DNA of 64,000 nucleotides from Sporosarcina sp. FSL K6-3457 (GCF_038007285.1 NZ_JBBOWX010000001.1:3985501-4049500), one strand, 5' to 3'. Shown: positions 1 through 8,718, numbered from the stretch's first letter. Translations and numbers: made by a program. The notes: generated from the sequence alone by a model not told the origin.

Positions 1-156
1 TGGATTTTCTGTATATTCCCCAGGCGTATCTACAATCCAATCATGATAAATGAGCGTCTGCGTTTTAACAGCTTCAACTTTTTTCCCTAATAACGCATTC
101 GTCAATGTGGATTTCCCAGCACCAATCGCACCAATTAGCATGGCTCTATTTTTCAT
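1..156 (-). CDS. eutP: EutP-like small GTPase, N-terminal part (cut by window edge)
   Basis: The reverse strand from the ATG at 156 reads MKNRAMLIGAIGAGKSTL and continues to the window edge. GAIGAGKST is a Walker A (P-loop), and DTPGE about 45 residues in is the G3 switch II motif of Ras-like GTPases. In the ethanolamine cluster this is EutP/PduV, a small protein tied to acetate metabolism and microcompartment operons. It follows eutS by 15 bp in the same direction, as in Enterococcus-type eut operons. Only about 52 codons are visible, so the length cannot be judged. The family call rests on motif plus neighbourhood. Confidence 0.85.
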   Translation of the reverse strand, partial: MKNRAMLIGAIGAGKSTLTNALLGKKVEAVKTQTLIYHDWIVDTPGEYTENP

Positions 157-171
157 CTGTAGAACACATCC

Positions 172-513
172 TTATGACTTTGTGATGAATGCTGGCGTAT
201 ATCCAAGTCTTTCAGAAAGAAATTTATTAATTTCATTCATTGCCACGTCCACCTCGGAAACACTACCCACAATGACGAGACTTCCTGTAAAACGATCCAG
301 GAAACCAATCTTAACACTCGCTGATTTTGTAGCTAAATCCCCTGCGATAATAACCGTTTCACTCGGCGTACAAGTCATTATGCCTAAAGCACCTGCTTCT
401 TGAATCCCTAGCTTCTGGAACATATCAGGATCTGGATTAGCGATTAAATGACTTAATGTTATTTGTTTACCTGGTACAAATTCCTGGATAAATCTTTTTT
501 TCTCTTCACTCAT
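172..513 (-). CDS. eutS: EutS, bacterial microcompartment shell protein
   Basis: A 113-residue BMC-domain protein with the SVKIGFLDRFTGSL segment and a C-terminal SERLGYTPAF, characteristic of EutS, the bent hexameric shell protein of the ethanolamine microcompartment. The start is taken at the ATG at 513 (MSEEKK), because an AAGGAG lies 8 nt upstream; an in-frame ATG at 531 sits beyond that ribosome site. The gene lies between eutH and eutP in one minus-strand run. Length is normal for EutS (about 110-116 residues). Confidence 0.93.
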   Translation of the reverse strand: MSEEKKRFIQEFVPGKQITLSHLIANPDPDMFQKLGIQEAGALGIMTCTPSETVIIAGDLATKSASVKIGFLDRFTGSLVIVGSVSEVDVAMNEINKFLSERLGYTPAFITKS

Positions 514-546
514 TTTACTCACTCCTTTCATCTGCCTACACAGAGA

Positions 547-1815
547 TTACGACTGAGCTTTAAGTATTTCCTCGGCATTGTCATCTCCTAGGTATTCTCC
601 TGGTCGAATGACACCTTCAGCGCGGTCTTTCTCCTCTAGTTTAAGAGCTGTTGGAACAGATAACCAGTACGCAATTCCTATCGCACAAATACCCGCAGCC
701 AATTTACCGATAATAACCGGTAAAATAATATTCGGTTGGAAATTAGCTGTAAATGATAAATGGTCACCTAGCAAAAAGGCTGCACAGACAGCAAAAGCAA
801 TATTAATCACTTTATCTTTAGGTCTCATATATCTGACCAATGAGAACATCGCCAAAATATTGGCCATCGTTGCTAAAATCCCCGCACTACCTACTGAAGA
901 AAGTCCAAGCTTGCGACCTCCCGCTTCCAACGGTTTAGCTGCATACTTACGTAGCAAGTATACCATCGGAAACGCACCTGCTAGCATAATTCCAATATAA
1001 CCTGCCGTTTCCAGTGCGCGGAACTGATCCGCCTCATCTGCCATAATTGGATCGAAGCCCCATGCACCAAATACAGTCGTGAATACACCTGTAAAAATTT
1101 CAACAATAGAAAATACTAGTACGAGTTTAATCGCTGCGTCCATTATACGACCAAACAACATAAATCCGGCAATCATACCTCTTGGGAAGAATTTTAAGCC
1201 TGCCGCAATAACGACTACAAAAATGAGCAGAGGTAATAGGTTAATGAGAATTTGCCCATAACTAATGACAAATTCATACGTAGATTCTGATGTTGTACTG
1301 ATGACATCTCGAATTTCCGTGTTAAATAATACAACCAATACGGAAGCGATAAATGCACCAATCGGAATCGTTAACACGCCGGACATCACGCCCAGTGCCA
1401 TATATTTATGATCTCTTTTGTCTAGCATTGCCAGTCCCATAGGAATCGAGAATACAATTGTCGCCCCCGCCATGTATCCAACAATCATTGCCATGACCCA
1501 GCCTTCATAAGATGTTTTCAAGGCGTTCGCTAACTGGTAGCCTCCCATATCTGATGCAAGGATTGTTGTCGCTGCAATTGCAGGATCCGCACCAATCGCA
1601 TCGAATAGAGGACCTATAAATTTACTAATAAACCACGTCAAATATGGAATGGACGCCATAATACCTGCTGCCGGGATAAAAATATGACCTACCGCATGCA
1701 TACCCGACATGAACTCTTTACCAAGACCTTCTTCAGGGTTTTTAATTGCTGCGAATGCCCCTAAGACTGCACAAACCATTATAATATATACAATTACCGT
1801 TCCAATCATCGCCAT
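547..1815 (-). CDS. eutH: EutH, ethanolamine permease
   Basis: A 422-residue multi-spanning membrane protein with about ten hydrophobic helices. Recognisable EutH stretches include AVGHIFIPAAGIMASIPYL near residue 42, the ILASDMGGYQLA motif near residue 86 and GDHLSFTANFQPNI near residue 360. EutH takes up ethanolamine at low concentration or low pH in ethanolamine-utilising bacteria. GGGGGAA before the ATG at 1815 is the ribosome site. It is the first structural gene after the eutV-eutW regulators; the 141-nt gap to eutV holds the terminator/ANTAR-like element, so expression probably depends on EutV antitermination. Length is as expected for the family. Confidence 0.93.
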   Translation of the reverse strand: MAMIGTVIVYIIMVCAVLGAFAAIKNPEEGLGKEFMSGMHAVGHIFIPAAGIMASIPYLTWFISKFIGPLFDAIGADPAIAATTILASDMGGYQLANALKTSYEGWVMAMIVGYMAGATIVFSIPMGLAMLDKRDHKYMALGVMSGVLTIPIGAFIASVLVVLFNTEIRDVISTTSESTYEFVISYGQILINLLPLLIFVVVIAAGLKFFPRGMIAGFMLFGRIMDAAIKLVLVFSIVEIFTGVFTTVFGAWGFDPIMADEADQFRALETAGYIGIMLAGAFPMVYLLRKYAAKPLEAGGRKLGLSSVGSAGILATMANILAMFSLVRYMRPKDKVINIAFAVCAAFLLGDHLSFTANFQPNIILPVIIGKLAAGICAIGIAYWLSVPTALKLEEKDRAEGVIRPGEYLGDDNAEEILKAQS

Positions 1816-1896
1816 TTAAAATTCCCCCTTTTTTTAGTTATGTATTCCCTTTTCACAACATTGCCTGCTTCCAATTTGACTGTCATCACCCCCTTT

Positions 1897-1948
1897 AAAA
1901 AACCACAAAAAGACACTTAAAGAATATTCTCTTTAAGCGCCATTGCTT
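1897..1948 (-). promoter_or_regulatory. Terminator with overlapping ANTAR-like antiterminator hairpin before eutH
   Basis: On the minus strand an 8-bp stem (CTTAAAGA / TCTTTAAG, 1916-1937) with a 6-nt loop is followed by T-rich sequence to 1897, an intrinsic terminator between eutV and eutH. Just upstream, AAGC-AATGGC-GCTT (1935-1948) folds into a hairpin whose hexaloop has A at position 1 and G at position 4, the pattern bound by ANTAR proteins such as EutV. Its 3' arm shares three bases with the terminator's 5' arm, so the two folds exclude each other. The canonical first hairpin of the pair was not found, so the ANTAR reading is tentative; the terminator itself is clear. Confidence 0.55.
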
Positions 1949-1956
1949 GTCGGTAT

Positions 1957-2526
1957 TTACTTGTGTGCTGCGATAATTTCTTCCGCAATCGACTCCATTG
2001 TCAGCTGCCTAGACATGCTTGAATCCCTCATTAGCTTGAATGCTTCCTGTTCTGTCAACTGCTCCCTCGTCATCAGAAGCCCTTTCGCCCGTTCAATCAG
2101 CTTTCTCTTTTCAACTTCCTGTTGAGCATCGCTGATTTCCCCCTTTAGTCGTTTCGCCTTATCTGCTTGATGCAGGGCTATTTCAACCGCTGGTATTAGA
2201 TTAGACTCCGCAATCGGTTTAACCAAATACCCTACAATGTTATCCTGCTGTGCTTTCGTAACAAATTCCTTTTGACTATAAGCAGTAATAATTAGGATAG
2301 GTAGATCCAATTGTTTGCCAATAATTTGACTGGCCTGTAAGCCGTTGATTTTCGGCATTTTTATATCCATTAATACAAGATCCGGTCTATGAAGAAAGGC
2401 TAGTTCGATTGCTCTGTCCCCATCTCCCGCTTCAGCAACTACTTCGTAACCATGATCCTCTAGCATCATTTTAATATCCATTCGAATGATGGATTCATCT
2501 TCAGCTATCAGTATTTTCTTTCTCAT
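1957..2526 (-). CDS. eutV: EutV, ANTAR-type antitermination response regulator
   Basis: A 189-residue protein: receiver domain (residues 3-117; acidic pocket ED at 9-10, phospho-acceptor Asp54 in VLMDIKMP, conserved Lys in LVKPI), a short coiled linker (about 120-135), then an ANTAR domain (RAKGLLMTREQLTEQEAF, about 145-187). EutV is phosphorylated by EutW in response to ethanolamine and binds dual hairpins in eut mRNA leaders to prevent termination. The start at 2526 has GGAGG 12 nt upstream and overlaps the eutW 3' end by 26 bp, indicating translational coupling. A terminator-like hairpin with an ANTAR-type loop follows its stop codon. Confidence 0.93.
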   Translation of the reverse strand: MRKKILIAEDESIIRMDIKMMLEDHGYEVVAEAGDGDRAIELAFLHRPDLVLMDIKMPKINGLQASQIIGKQLDLPILIITAYSQKEFVTKAQQDNIVGYLVKPIAESNLIPAVEIALHQADKAKRLKGEISDAQQEVEKRKLIERAKGLLMTREQLTEQEAFKLMRDSSMSRQLTMESIAEEIIAAHK

Positions 2527-3958
2527 AATAAATAATAACCTCCGGACTTACTGGAAACGTAATGACTGCATGTGTTCCTATGTTTTCCGGTAAATAACTA
2601 AATTCACCATTCAAATCATTGACTACTAAGTTATGAACAATCTCCAATCCAAGTGAAGTTTTAGGCTCCCTCATCCCAACGCCGTTGTCGAAAATATGAA
2701 GCTCCAAAAAATCTTTGTTTGATAGAAAATCCACAACAATTTCGCCTTGCTCATCTTCTGGAAAAGCATGTTTTAATGAATTCTGAACGAGCTCATTGAC
2801 GATTAAGGCAATTGAAACCGCTTTCCTAGATGATGTTAATATTCTATTGCCATTTGAAGAAATAATCAAGTTAACTTTTTTATGTAGCTCATTTATAACC
2901 ATTGTCGAGCAGACTTTCCTTGTCAATTCAATGATGTTGACATCATCATCTTCCGCATCTTCATTGGCAAGAATGAGCTCGTACACCGAAGAAATACTAA
3001 AAATACGATTCAAAGTATCTTCAAAATAAGATCTACTTTCCTCCGGAAATCCTCTTCTCATTTGTAATCTGAGTAAACTTGCAACTGTCTGAAGATTATT
3101 TTTCACTCGGTGATGAATCTCTTGGATAACGACTGATTTCATCATCAGCTCTTTTTCCTTTGTGCGCAGCTCCGTTAAATCCTGGATAATGAGCAATGTC
3201 CCTCTCATCTTATCCTTCTTGCGTAGTCGAACCTTTTTCACAACTAAGTTTTTGTGATCTACTGTTAATTCAAAAACAAACACATCATCTTGCTGATTGT
3301 AAACCGGATTTAAGAAGGGCAATAATCCTACTAAATTCCTATTTTGAATTTCTTCTGTACGACTCATTTCAGTAATGAATTTCACACCTACTGGATTAGC
3401 ATAGATTAATTTATTTTCGTTATCAGTTAATAAAAATATTTCCATAAGCAAGTCAGAAACCATTGGCATATCATTACTATTATCGCCCATCACATAGTCT
3501 ATTGATCCTTGACCTAACGAGTCCTTTTGTTGATTATTTTGATTAACTGCCGGATAATCGACTTCCTTTTCTTGAATAAGAACACCAATAACCTCATGTG
3601 AATCATTTTTAATGGGCACAACACTTTGTTCCACAGATCTACCTTCCTGTGTCACTGCCTGGCGAATGACCGACTTCTTCCCTTGACGGTAACTATAAAA
3701 TACACCCGGTTCAAAAGTATCGAAAACTATTTTCCCCACTACAGAGTTTTCGTATACAGATTCCACCGACTTTGGAAAAGCCTCCGCCACAACGATTGCA
3801 TTCTCACTATCTTTCATCTTACAATCGATAAACATATAGGCATCCGACAAATCCGCATACATTTGCAAAGTCGATGCAGTATTTTTTAATATACGAATGT
3901 CTTCCTCCGTCAATTCAGTGTATAAATTACATAGCTGCTCTAGCGTGGAATCCTTCAC
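2501..3958 (-). CDS. eutW: EutW, ethanolamine-sensing histidine kinase
   Basis: An N-terminal sensor region (about residues 1-150, with an IVVAEAFPKSVESVYENSVV segment), a PAS-like region (about 180-265), a HisKA_2 domain with the phospho-acceptor His in VIQEIHHRVKNNLQ, and a C-terminal HATPase_c domain (NELVQNSLKHAF N-box, DNGVG, LGLEIV). HWE/HisKA_2 kinases of this build pair with EutV. The reading frame is open up to 4048, but upstream starts lack a ribosome site. The GTG at 3958 (VKDSTLEQLCNLY) matches where family members usually begin and has AAAGGA about 13 nt upstream, giving 485 residues. The exact start is uncertain. No transmembrane segment is apparent, fitting cytosolic sensing. 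Confidence 0.88.
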   Translation of the reverse strand: MKDSTLEQLCNLYTELTEEDIRILKNTASTLQMYADLSDAYMFIDCKMKDSENAIVVAEAFPKSVESVYENSVVGKIVFDTFEPGVFYSYRQGKKSVIRQAVTQEGRSVEQSVVPIKNDSHEVIGVLIQEKEVDYPAVNQNNQQKDSLGQGSIDYVMGDNSNDMPMVSDLLMEIFLLTDNENKLIYANPVGVKFITEMSRTEEIQNRNLVGLLPFLNPVYNQQDDVFVFELTVDHKNLVVKKVRLRKKDKMRGTLLIIQDLTELRTKEKELMMKSVVIQEIHHRVKNNLQTVASLLRLQMRRGFPEESRSYFEDTLNRIFSISSVYELILANEDAEDDDVNIIELTRKVCSTMVINELHKKVNLIISSNGNRILTSSRKAVSIALIVNELVQNSLKHAFPEDEQGEIVVDFLSNKDFLELHIFDNGVGMREPKTSLGLEIVHNLVVNDLNGEFSYLPENIGTHAVITFPVSPEVIIYYEKENTDS

Positions 3959-4252
3959 TCGTATGTCACATTCCTTTTTGTTTAAATTGCCATTATAATT
4001 ACTAGAATTATTCGAATATATTATACGGTTTATTTCCAGTAAGGTCAATTTTATTTTTCATCATTCATTTCAAAGAATACTGTTTTCACAATTAAAACCA
4101 CATGATACTGTACTAATTCCTAACAAAAAACAGAACTTTTTCATCACATTAACGAATAGTCACTTCTTCGTATTTAGAGTTTTATAGCCCTCACTTTTCA
4201 ATACCTTGTCACCGCGGTACACTTACAGTAAATGAGGGAGGTTATTGAACGT

Positions 4253-4990
4253 ATGAAAATTACACCTATCGGCATTTGGGGCGGTTATCCGAAAGCTAAC
4301 AGCGCGACATCGTCTTTTCTAATTGAGCACGAGGGATTTAATTGCTTAATCGATTGTGGGAGTGGGGTCCTTTCCTCGCTGCAAAATTATTTACCGTTAG
4401 AAAAATTGGATGCAGTTGTCATCAGCCATTATCATGCAGATCATATTGCGGATATTGGCAGTTTGCAATTTAGTCGGCTCATTAATTTCTATCTCGGCAA
4501 GTCAGCACCTGCTTTGCCGATTTACGGGCATGTTCAAGATCAAGATAATTTCGACAAGCTATCGTATAAAGAACAGACCGTAGGCGTAGCCATTTCAGAA
4601 GATGATGTCATCCAAATCGGTCCATTTGAAGTATCATTTTGTCGAACAATCCACCCTGTTTACTGTCTTGCCATGAAGTTTAGCGTCGCTGGCCACTCGA
4701 TTGTACTAACTGCCGACACCGAATGGCGAGATGAGCTTGTCGATTTCGCACGAGGGACAAATTTGTTAATTAGCGAGGCAAATTTGTATGAAGAGCATGT
4801 TGGTAAAGCACCAGGGCATATGGGTGGCAGTGAGGCGGGGAAATTGGCTAGCTTGTCGAGTGCTAAACAACTTATCCTCACACACTTACCCTTGCATGGA
4901 CAAATTGAAGATATTTTGGAGGCGGCTAGCCTGAACTATGATGGTCCTGCTGAAGTTGCTATCGTCGGAAAGACGTACGAAATCTTCTAG
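4253..4990 (+). CDS. yhfI: YhfI-like metallo-beta-lactamase-fold hydrolase
   Basis: A 245-residue MBL-fold protein with the zinc signature SHYHADHIAD (His-x-His-x-Asp-His), later metal ligands in TIHPV and TADTEW, and a terminal THLPLHG. It resembles Bacillus subtilis YhfI of the ribonuclease Z/arylsulfatase branch; the substrate is unknown. GGGAGG lies 11 nt before the ATG at 4253; an in-frame ATG at 4232 precedes that ribosome site and is rejected. It ends at a bidirectional terminator shared with the convergent PepSY gene. A shortened copy of its 3' end lies at 8613-8679. Confidence 0.85.
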   Translation: MKITPIGIWGGYPKANSATSSFLIEHEGFNCLIDCGSGVLSSLQNYLPLEKLDAVVISHYHADHIADIGSLQFSRLINFYLGKSAPALPIYGHVQDQDNFDKLSYKEQTVGVAISEDDVIQIGPFEVSFCRTIHPVYCLAMKFSVAGHSIVLTADTEWRDELVDFARGTNLLISEANLYEEHVGKAPGHMGGSEAGKLASLSSAKQLILTHLPLHGQIEDILEAASLNYDGPAEVAIVGKTYEIF

Positions 4991-5006
4991 TTCACTAAGG
5001 AAAAAA

Positions 5007-5038
5007 GACTGTCCGATTTTCCCGGAACAGTCCTTTTT
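5007..5038. terminator. Bidirectional terminator between yhfI and PepSY gene
   Basis: GACTGTCCG pairs with CGGAACAGTC (one bulge) at 5007-5032. It is flanked by A-rich sequence on the left and T5 on the right, so it can end both convergent genes. Confidence 0.8.
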
Positions 5039-5047
5039 CGAAGTCAA

Positions 5048-5599
5048 TTAATCATCATCTTGATCATCGTCATCATCACGGTCTTTTTCAAATTTCAACA
5101 CTTTTCCAGTAATCGCATCAATTTCAAAGTCATATTCGAAAGTGCCGTTTTTAATTTCGATTTCATAATGCTTGCGACCATCGTCGTCGTCAAGTTCTAC
5201 TTCCGTCACTGTACCTTTTTCGTGTTTCAATGCAATCGCAATTACTTCGTCTTTTGTTAAAAGCTTCGTGCCTGCTACTCGTGGTAGTTCTGCTTGGGCG
5301 ACTTGCTTAGCTTGTTGTTTCTCAATCACTACTTTTCCTGTTTGTGCATCAATGTCAAGATCATATTCTACTCCGTTAGATTTCACTTCAACTTCATAGA
5401 TAAAACCTGTTTTAGTTTTTTCAAGCTCAATTTCTGTCACTGTTCCACCGACTTTTTGAACAGCCAGTGCCTTTGCTTCTTTTAAAGAAAGAAAACTTTC
5501 TGCTGCATGTGCCTCACTCGTTCCTAAACCGTTTGCCAATGCTGCTCCGCCCAGTACAACTGCTCCTGCCAGTGCAGGAATGATCATCCATTTATTCAT
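5048..5599 (-). CDS. Secreted two-domain PepSY protein
   Basis: A 183-residue protein with an N-terminal signal sequence (KWMIIPALAGAVVLGGAA, probable cleavage after SEAHA) followed by two PepSY domains (about residues 40-100 and 115-175), each carrying VTEIELE/VTEVELD and a DIDAQTGKV/EIDAITGKV hairpin. The C-terminus is a run of Asp residues that could bind cations. PepSY proteins are thought to act outside the membrane as inhibitors or sensors of proteases or metals. The start at 5599 has GGGAGG about 10 nt upstream; the frame extends to 5638 without a better start. It resembles YkoI, which sits next to ykoGH in B. subtilis, matching this arrangement. Confidence 0.8.
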   Translation of the reverse strand: MNKWMIIPALAGAVVLGGAALANGLGTSEAHAAESFLSLKEAKALAVQKVGGTVTEIELEKTKTGFIYEVEVKSNGVEYDLDIDAQTGKVVIEKQQAKQVAQAELPRVAGTKLLTKDEVIAIALKHEKGTVTEVELDDDDGRKHYEIEIKNGTFEYDFEIDAITGKVLKFEKDRDDDDDQDDD

Positions 5600-5731
5600 A
5601 ATAGAATGCCTCCCTTTCTTATTACCTTCATCATACAACTCTATTATGAGAGGAAAGGGAGAGGATTATTAGAATTTGATGAGAGAATCCACCAGAGGCT
5701 TAATAGGAGAAATTGAATTTCATTGCCCCTG

Positions 5732-6469
5732 TTAATCATCCCATGTCACAGACAGGATTTTGCCCGAAATCGCATGTATTTGAAAAGTAGCTTCGTCATC
5801 TTGATCGTCGTCATCGATTTCAACTAAATAGTAGCCGCCATCACTTGTTTGGACAAACTCAATGTCTTCCACCTCTCCCTTCAATTGACCCAGTGCAATT
5901 TTTATCGCTTGTTTTTCTGAAATGAGCACAGTAGTCGATGTTTTAGGCGATGTCGTCTGATTAGTGCTTGTTTTAGGATTAGATTCGGGCACCACTACTT
6001 TTGCAGGCTCTGTTGTTGTTGCTTTAGGTTGAGATGGTATTGGCTGCTTTGACTCCGTTACTACCGTTTTAGGTTCTGCTGCTACCTCATCTGTTGGCGC
6101 TTTGTCTTGCCCGACTGTTTCAGTATTGTTAGGTTCATCTGTGATATCGTCTTCCTCTACAGAGGCAATTGGTGTCTCTTCCTCTATCACTTCTTTTGTT
6201 TGAATCAACGAAAGTACTTTCCCAGTCTCAGCGTCAACCGTCGCTAAATAGACATCCTTATTGCGAGACAATTCCACTTCAAACAATGTCCCATCTAAGG
6301 ATAATCTCTCCACCTTACCACCGTATGTTTCTTCAAGCTGCTTGCGAATTTCATTTTCAGGTAAGGTTTCCGCTTTCGAAACCAAATGCTTCGTATAGTA
6401 TCCACCAACCGCCAAAATACCAATGGTCAACACAATAGGGATAAACCAAGGCTTCTTAATGATTTTCAT
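5732..6469 (-). CDS. Membrane-anchored PepSY protein with Thr/Pro-rich linker
   Basis: A 245-residue protein: a single N-terminal membrane anchor (WFIPIVLTIGILAVGGYY), a first PepSY-like segment (about residues 30-90, VDAETGKVLSL), a low-complexity Thr/Pro/Lys-rich spacer (about 100-185), and a C-terminal PepSY domain ending IHAISGKILSVTWDD. The extracellular location is inferred from the anchor. The ATG at 6469 is chosen because AAGGAGG ends 7 nt before it; two earlier in-frame ATGs overlap that site. It lies 37 bp downstream of the histidine kinase gene and is probably in its operon. With the neighbouring PepSY gene it parallels B. subtilis ykoI/ykoJ. Confidence 0.78.
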   Translation of the reverse strand: MKIIKKPWFIPIVLTIGILAVGGYYTKHLVSKAETLPENEIRKQLEETYGGKVERLSLDGTLFEVELSRNKDVYLATVDAETGKVLSLIQTKEVIEEETPIASVEEDDITDEPNNTETVGQDKAPTDEVAAEPKTVVTESKQPIPSQPKATTTEPAKVVVPESNPKTSTNQTTSPKTSTTVLISEKQAIKIALGQLKGEVEDIEFVQTSDGGYYLVEIDDDDQDDEATFQIHAISGKILSVTWDD

Positions 6470-6506
6470 ACACATCCCTCCTTCCCTCAAGCATACGTGT
6501 CCAACA

Positions 6507-7868
6507 TTAAAAACCGATGAGAATCCGTTCTTTTGGAATCAAAATACGAATGGTCGTCCCCATCCCTACAATGCTTTCAATTTTCAACTCCGCCCCGAGC
6601 CCCACTGCAATTTCCTTGGCAATCGCAAGTCCCAATCCCGTTCCACCTGTTTTGCGATTACGGTCCTGGTCAACACGATAAAAACGGTCAAAAATATGCG
6701 GCAAATGCTGTTCGGAAATTCCGTTGCCATAATCCATTATAGAAATCGCAATCATTTCCTCCTGTTCTTGAACGGCTATTTTAATTTCCTTGTCACTGTA
6801 CTTACGTGCATTATCTAGCAGGATAAATAACAACTGCTTGAGTCGATTGGCATCCGTTATGAGCAGTATCGACTGATTTCCTTCTACTATAAAATCTCTC
6901 GCATATGCTTGTCTCATCGGCTGAATCGTTTTCTCCACCAATATCTGAAGATCAATCTCAGCAAATTCAAACGTCAGATGCTCGTTACTCTTGGCCAGCT
7001 CTAGCATTTGTGCAATCATTTCTTTCATGCGACCTGTTTCACTTCGAATAGCTTCAACAGCCTCTAATGCAACTGCATGATTGTCAAAACCTTGGCGTGT
7101 AAGTAAGCGTGCGTAGCTTTCAATAACCGTAAGAGGTGTTTTTAATTCATGGGAGGCATTGGACACAAACTGTTCTTGCTTGTTGTAATTCTGTTCCAGC
7201 TGCTCCATCATGTCATTAAACGTTCGGACCATTTGTGCCAGCTCGTCTTTTCCACCAACGGATACTTGGATTTTTTCATAAGTACCTGACTGCTGACTGG
7301 CTACCATCGTCGAAATCAGCTTTTCAACAGGCTGCGTCACTATACGCCCAAGCGCCGCGCTAGATAGCGTGATAGGAATCATGGTGACAATCGTCATTCC
7401 AATGAGCACCAGCTGAAGCAAGCCCAGATTATTTTTCAAGTCCTCTAAAACCTGTACCATCTCCAGCTGTACAACTTCCCCATCCGTCCATATAATAGGC
7501 ACACGGATGAACATGGTCTGCGTTCCATTAAAATCACCGATTGTATAACGCTCTTTTGGTTGTGTGTCAAAATGCTCTTTTCCCAATCCAAGCTCGGATT
7601 CCGTCGTAACCTTCGACTTGCCCTTATCATCAACAACTCGAATCGCTCCATTTGGTGGAAGATGGGCCCTTACAAGCGTTCCGGCGTCCATTTCCCCCGC
7701 CATTTTACTCAGCGAAGTTGTCACTTCCTTGGAGCGAATCAGCAATTGGTTATACTCTGTATCATGCGCCATCTTTTCAAATAAAATATAAATACCGATA
7801 TTCGTTATAATAAGAATAACAAGCATAAGAAGTGTTGAATACAAATGGATCTTCGACTTAAGCTTCAT
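6507..7868 (-). CDS. YkoH-like sensor histidine kinase
   Basis: A 453-residue kinase: TM1 (about 10-31), extracellular sensor (about 32-150), TM2 (about 152-172), HAMP (about 175-227), HisKA with phospho-His in NASHELKTPL, and HATPase_c with NARKYS, DYGNGIS and TGGTGLGLAIA. It starts with ATG at 7868, overlapping the response-regulator gene by 11 bp, so the two are translationally coupled. The extracellular loop size suits an envelope signal. Adjacent secreted PepSY proteins suggest they feed into or respond to this system, as in the ykoGHIJ cluster; the ligand is not visible in the sequence. Confidence 0.85.
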   Translation of the reverse strand: MKLKSKIHLYSTLLMLVILIITNIGIYILFEKMAHDTEYNQLLIRSKEVTTSLSKMAGEMDAGTLVRAHLPPNGAIRVVDDKGKSKVTTESELGLGKEHFDTQPKERYTIGDFNGTQTMFIRVPIIWTDGEVVQLEMVQVLEDLKNNLGLLQLVLIGMTIVTMIPITLSSAALGRIVTQPVEKLISTMVASQQSGTYEKIQVSVGGKDELAQMVRTFNDMMEQLEQNYNKQEQFVSNASHELKTPLTVIESYARLLTRQGFDNHAVALEAVEAIRSETGRMKEMIAQMLELAKSNEHLTFEFAEIDLQILVEKTIQPMRQAYARDFIVEGNQSILLITDANRLKQLLFILLDNARKYSDKEIKIAVQEQEEMIAISIMDYGNGISEQHLPHIFDRFYRVDQDRNRKTGGTGLGLAIAKEIAVGLGAELKIESIVGMGTTIRILIPKERILIGF

Positions 7869-8562
7869 TAGTAATCTGCTCTTTCAATACATACCCAACG
7901 CCACGAACCGTTTGAATAAGTGAGCTCTTTTCACCCGTATCTACTTTCTTTCGGACATAACGGATATAGACATCAACAACATTCGTTTCCCCATAATAAT
8001 CAAATCCCCAAACCGCAGCGAGCAATTGTTCACGCGATAATACTTGGTTCGGATGCTTAAGTAGATGAAGCATTAGGTCAAACTCGCGCGGTGTTAAGTC
8101 AATCGTACGACCGGCCCGCTTTACTTCACGTGTCTGTTCATGGATGGATAGGCCCGCAAACTCATGAAAATTTTTGTCTTTTTCAACAACTGACTTCGTC
8201 GAAAATCGTAGTGCTGAACGAATTCTCGCCAGCAGTTCGTCGATTTCAAAAGGCTTCGTCACATAATCATTCGCCCCAAGATCAAGCCCTGCCACCTTAT
8301 CCTCTACATCGTTTTTCGCTGTCAATAAAATGACTGGAGTAGACGTTTCCGTTGCACGAATCCGGCGAAGCACGTCAAGACCATTCAACCCAGGTAACAT
8401 TAAATCAAGAAGCACTAAATCCCACGCCTGCTCACGGTATTTAATCAACCCATCGGGCCCTGTATGCGCAATCCCTGTTCCGTACCCTTCAAATTCAAGC
8501 TCAAGCTGAAGGACACGTGCGATATTCTCTTCATCTTCTATAATCAATATTTGCTCTTTCAT
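7858..8562 (-). CDS. YkoG-like OmpR-family response regulator
   Basis: A 234-residue two-domain regulator: receiver (residues 4-115; acidic EDEEN, phospho-acceptor Asp53 in VLLDLMLPG, Lys in YVTKPF) and a winged-helix OmpR domain (about 133-230; DLTPREFDLMLHLLK, TNVVDVYIRYVRKKV, TVRGVGYVL). It forms an operon with the overlapping kinase. The ATG at 8562 lies 8 nt after a weak AGG; a GTG at 8571 in the same frame is the alternative. Upstream, beyond a short spacer, is the yhfI remnant, so its promoter must lie within about 8563-8690. Confidence 0.87.
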   Translation of the reverse strand: MKEQILIIEDEENIARVLQLELEFEGYGTGIAHTGPDGLIKYREQAWDLVLLDLMLPGLNGLDVLRRIRATETSTPVILLTAKNDVEDKVAGLDLGANDYVTKPFEIDELLARIRSALRFSTKSVVEKDKNFHEFAGLSIHEQTREVKRAGRTIDLTPREFDLMLHLLKHPNQVLSREQLLAAVWGFDYYGETNVVDVYIRYVRKKVDTGEKSSLIQTVRGVGYVLKEQITNEA

Positions 8563-8612
8563 TTCATTCACCTGCCACTTTTTCTTTTATCTTAACAGAT
8601 TAGGAATCTAGT

Positions 8613-8679
8613 AGGAGGCAATTTTGTATGAAGAGCATGTTGGAAAGATGTACGAGATTTTCTAAGTAGAAACTAAAAA
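8613..8679 (+). pseudogene. Shrunken remnant of the yhfI 3' end
   Basis: Positions 8615-8643 match the yhfI interior at 4775-4802 almost base for base (TTGTATGAAGAGCATGTTGG identical). The sequence then jumps to the last codons: 8642-8665 matches 4967-4990 (GGAAAGA-GTACGA-AT-TTCTA) with three substitutions. About 165 bp between are missing, with GG at the junction. The following hairpin also resembles the yhfI terminator. No functional product is expected. Confidence 0.75.
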
Positions 8680-8718
8680 GGCTGTCCGATTCAGTTTTCA
8701 CTGATTTCCTGGACAGCC
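8671..8718 (-). terminator. Terminator after the YfcC-type permease gene
   Basis: GGCTGTCC (8680-8687) pairs with GGACAGCC (8711-8718), with an inner TCAGT/ACTGA stem. On the minus strand it is followed by TTTTTAGTTT. It is related to the yhfI terminator at 5007-5038. Confidence 0.75.

Noticed and set aside
1861..1880. ATTG-GAAGCAGG-CAAT hairpin in the eutH leader as a second ANTAR site
   Set aside because: Loop lacks the A1/G4 hexanucleotide pattern and the stem is only four pairs.
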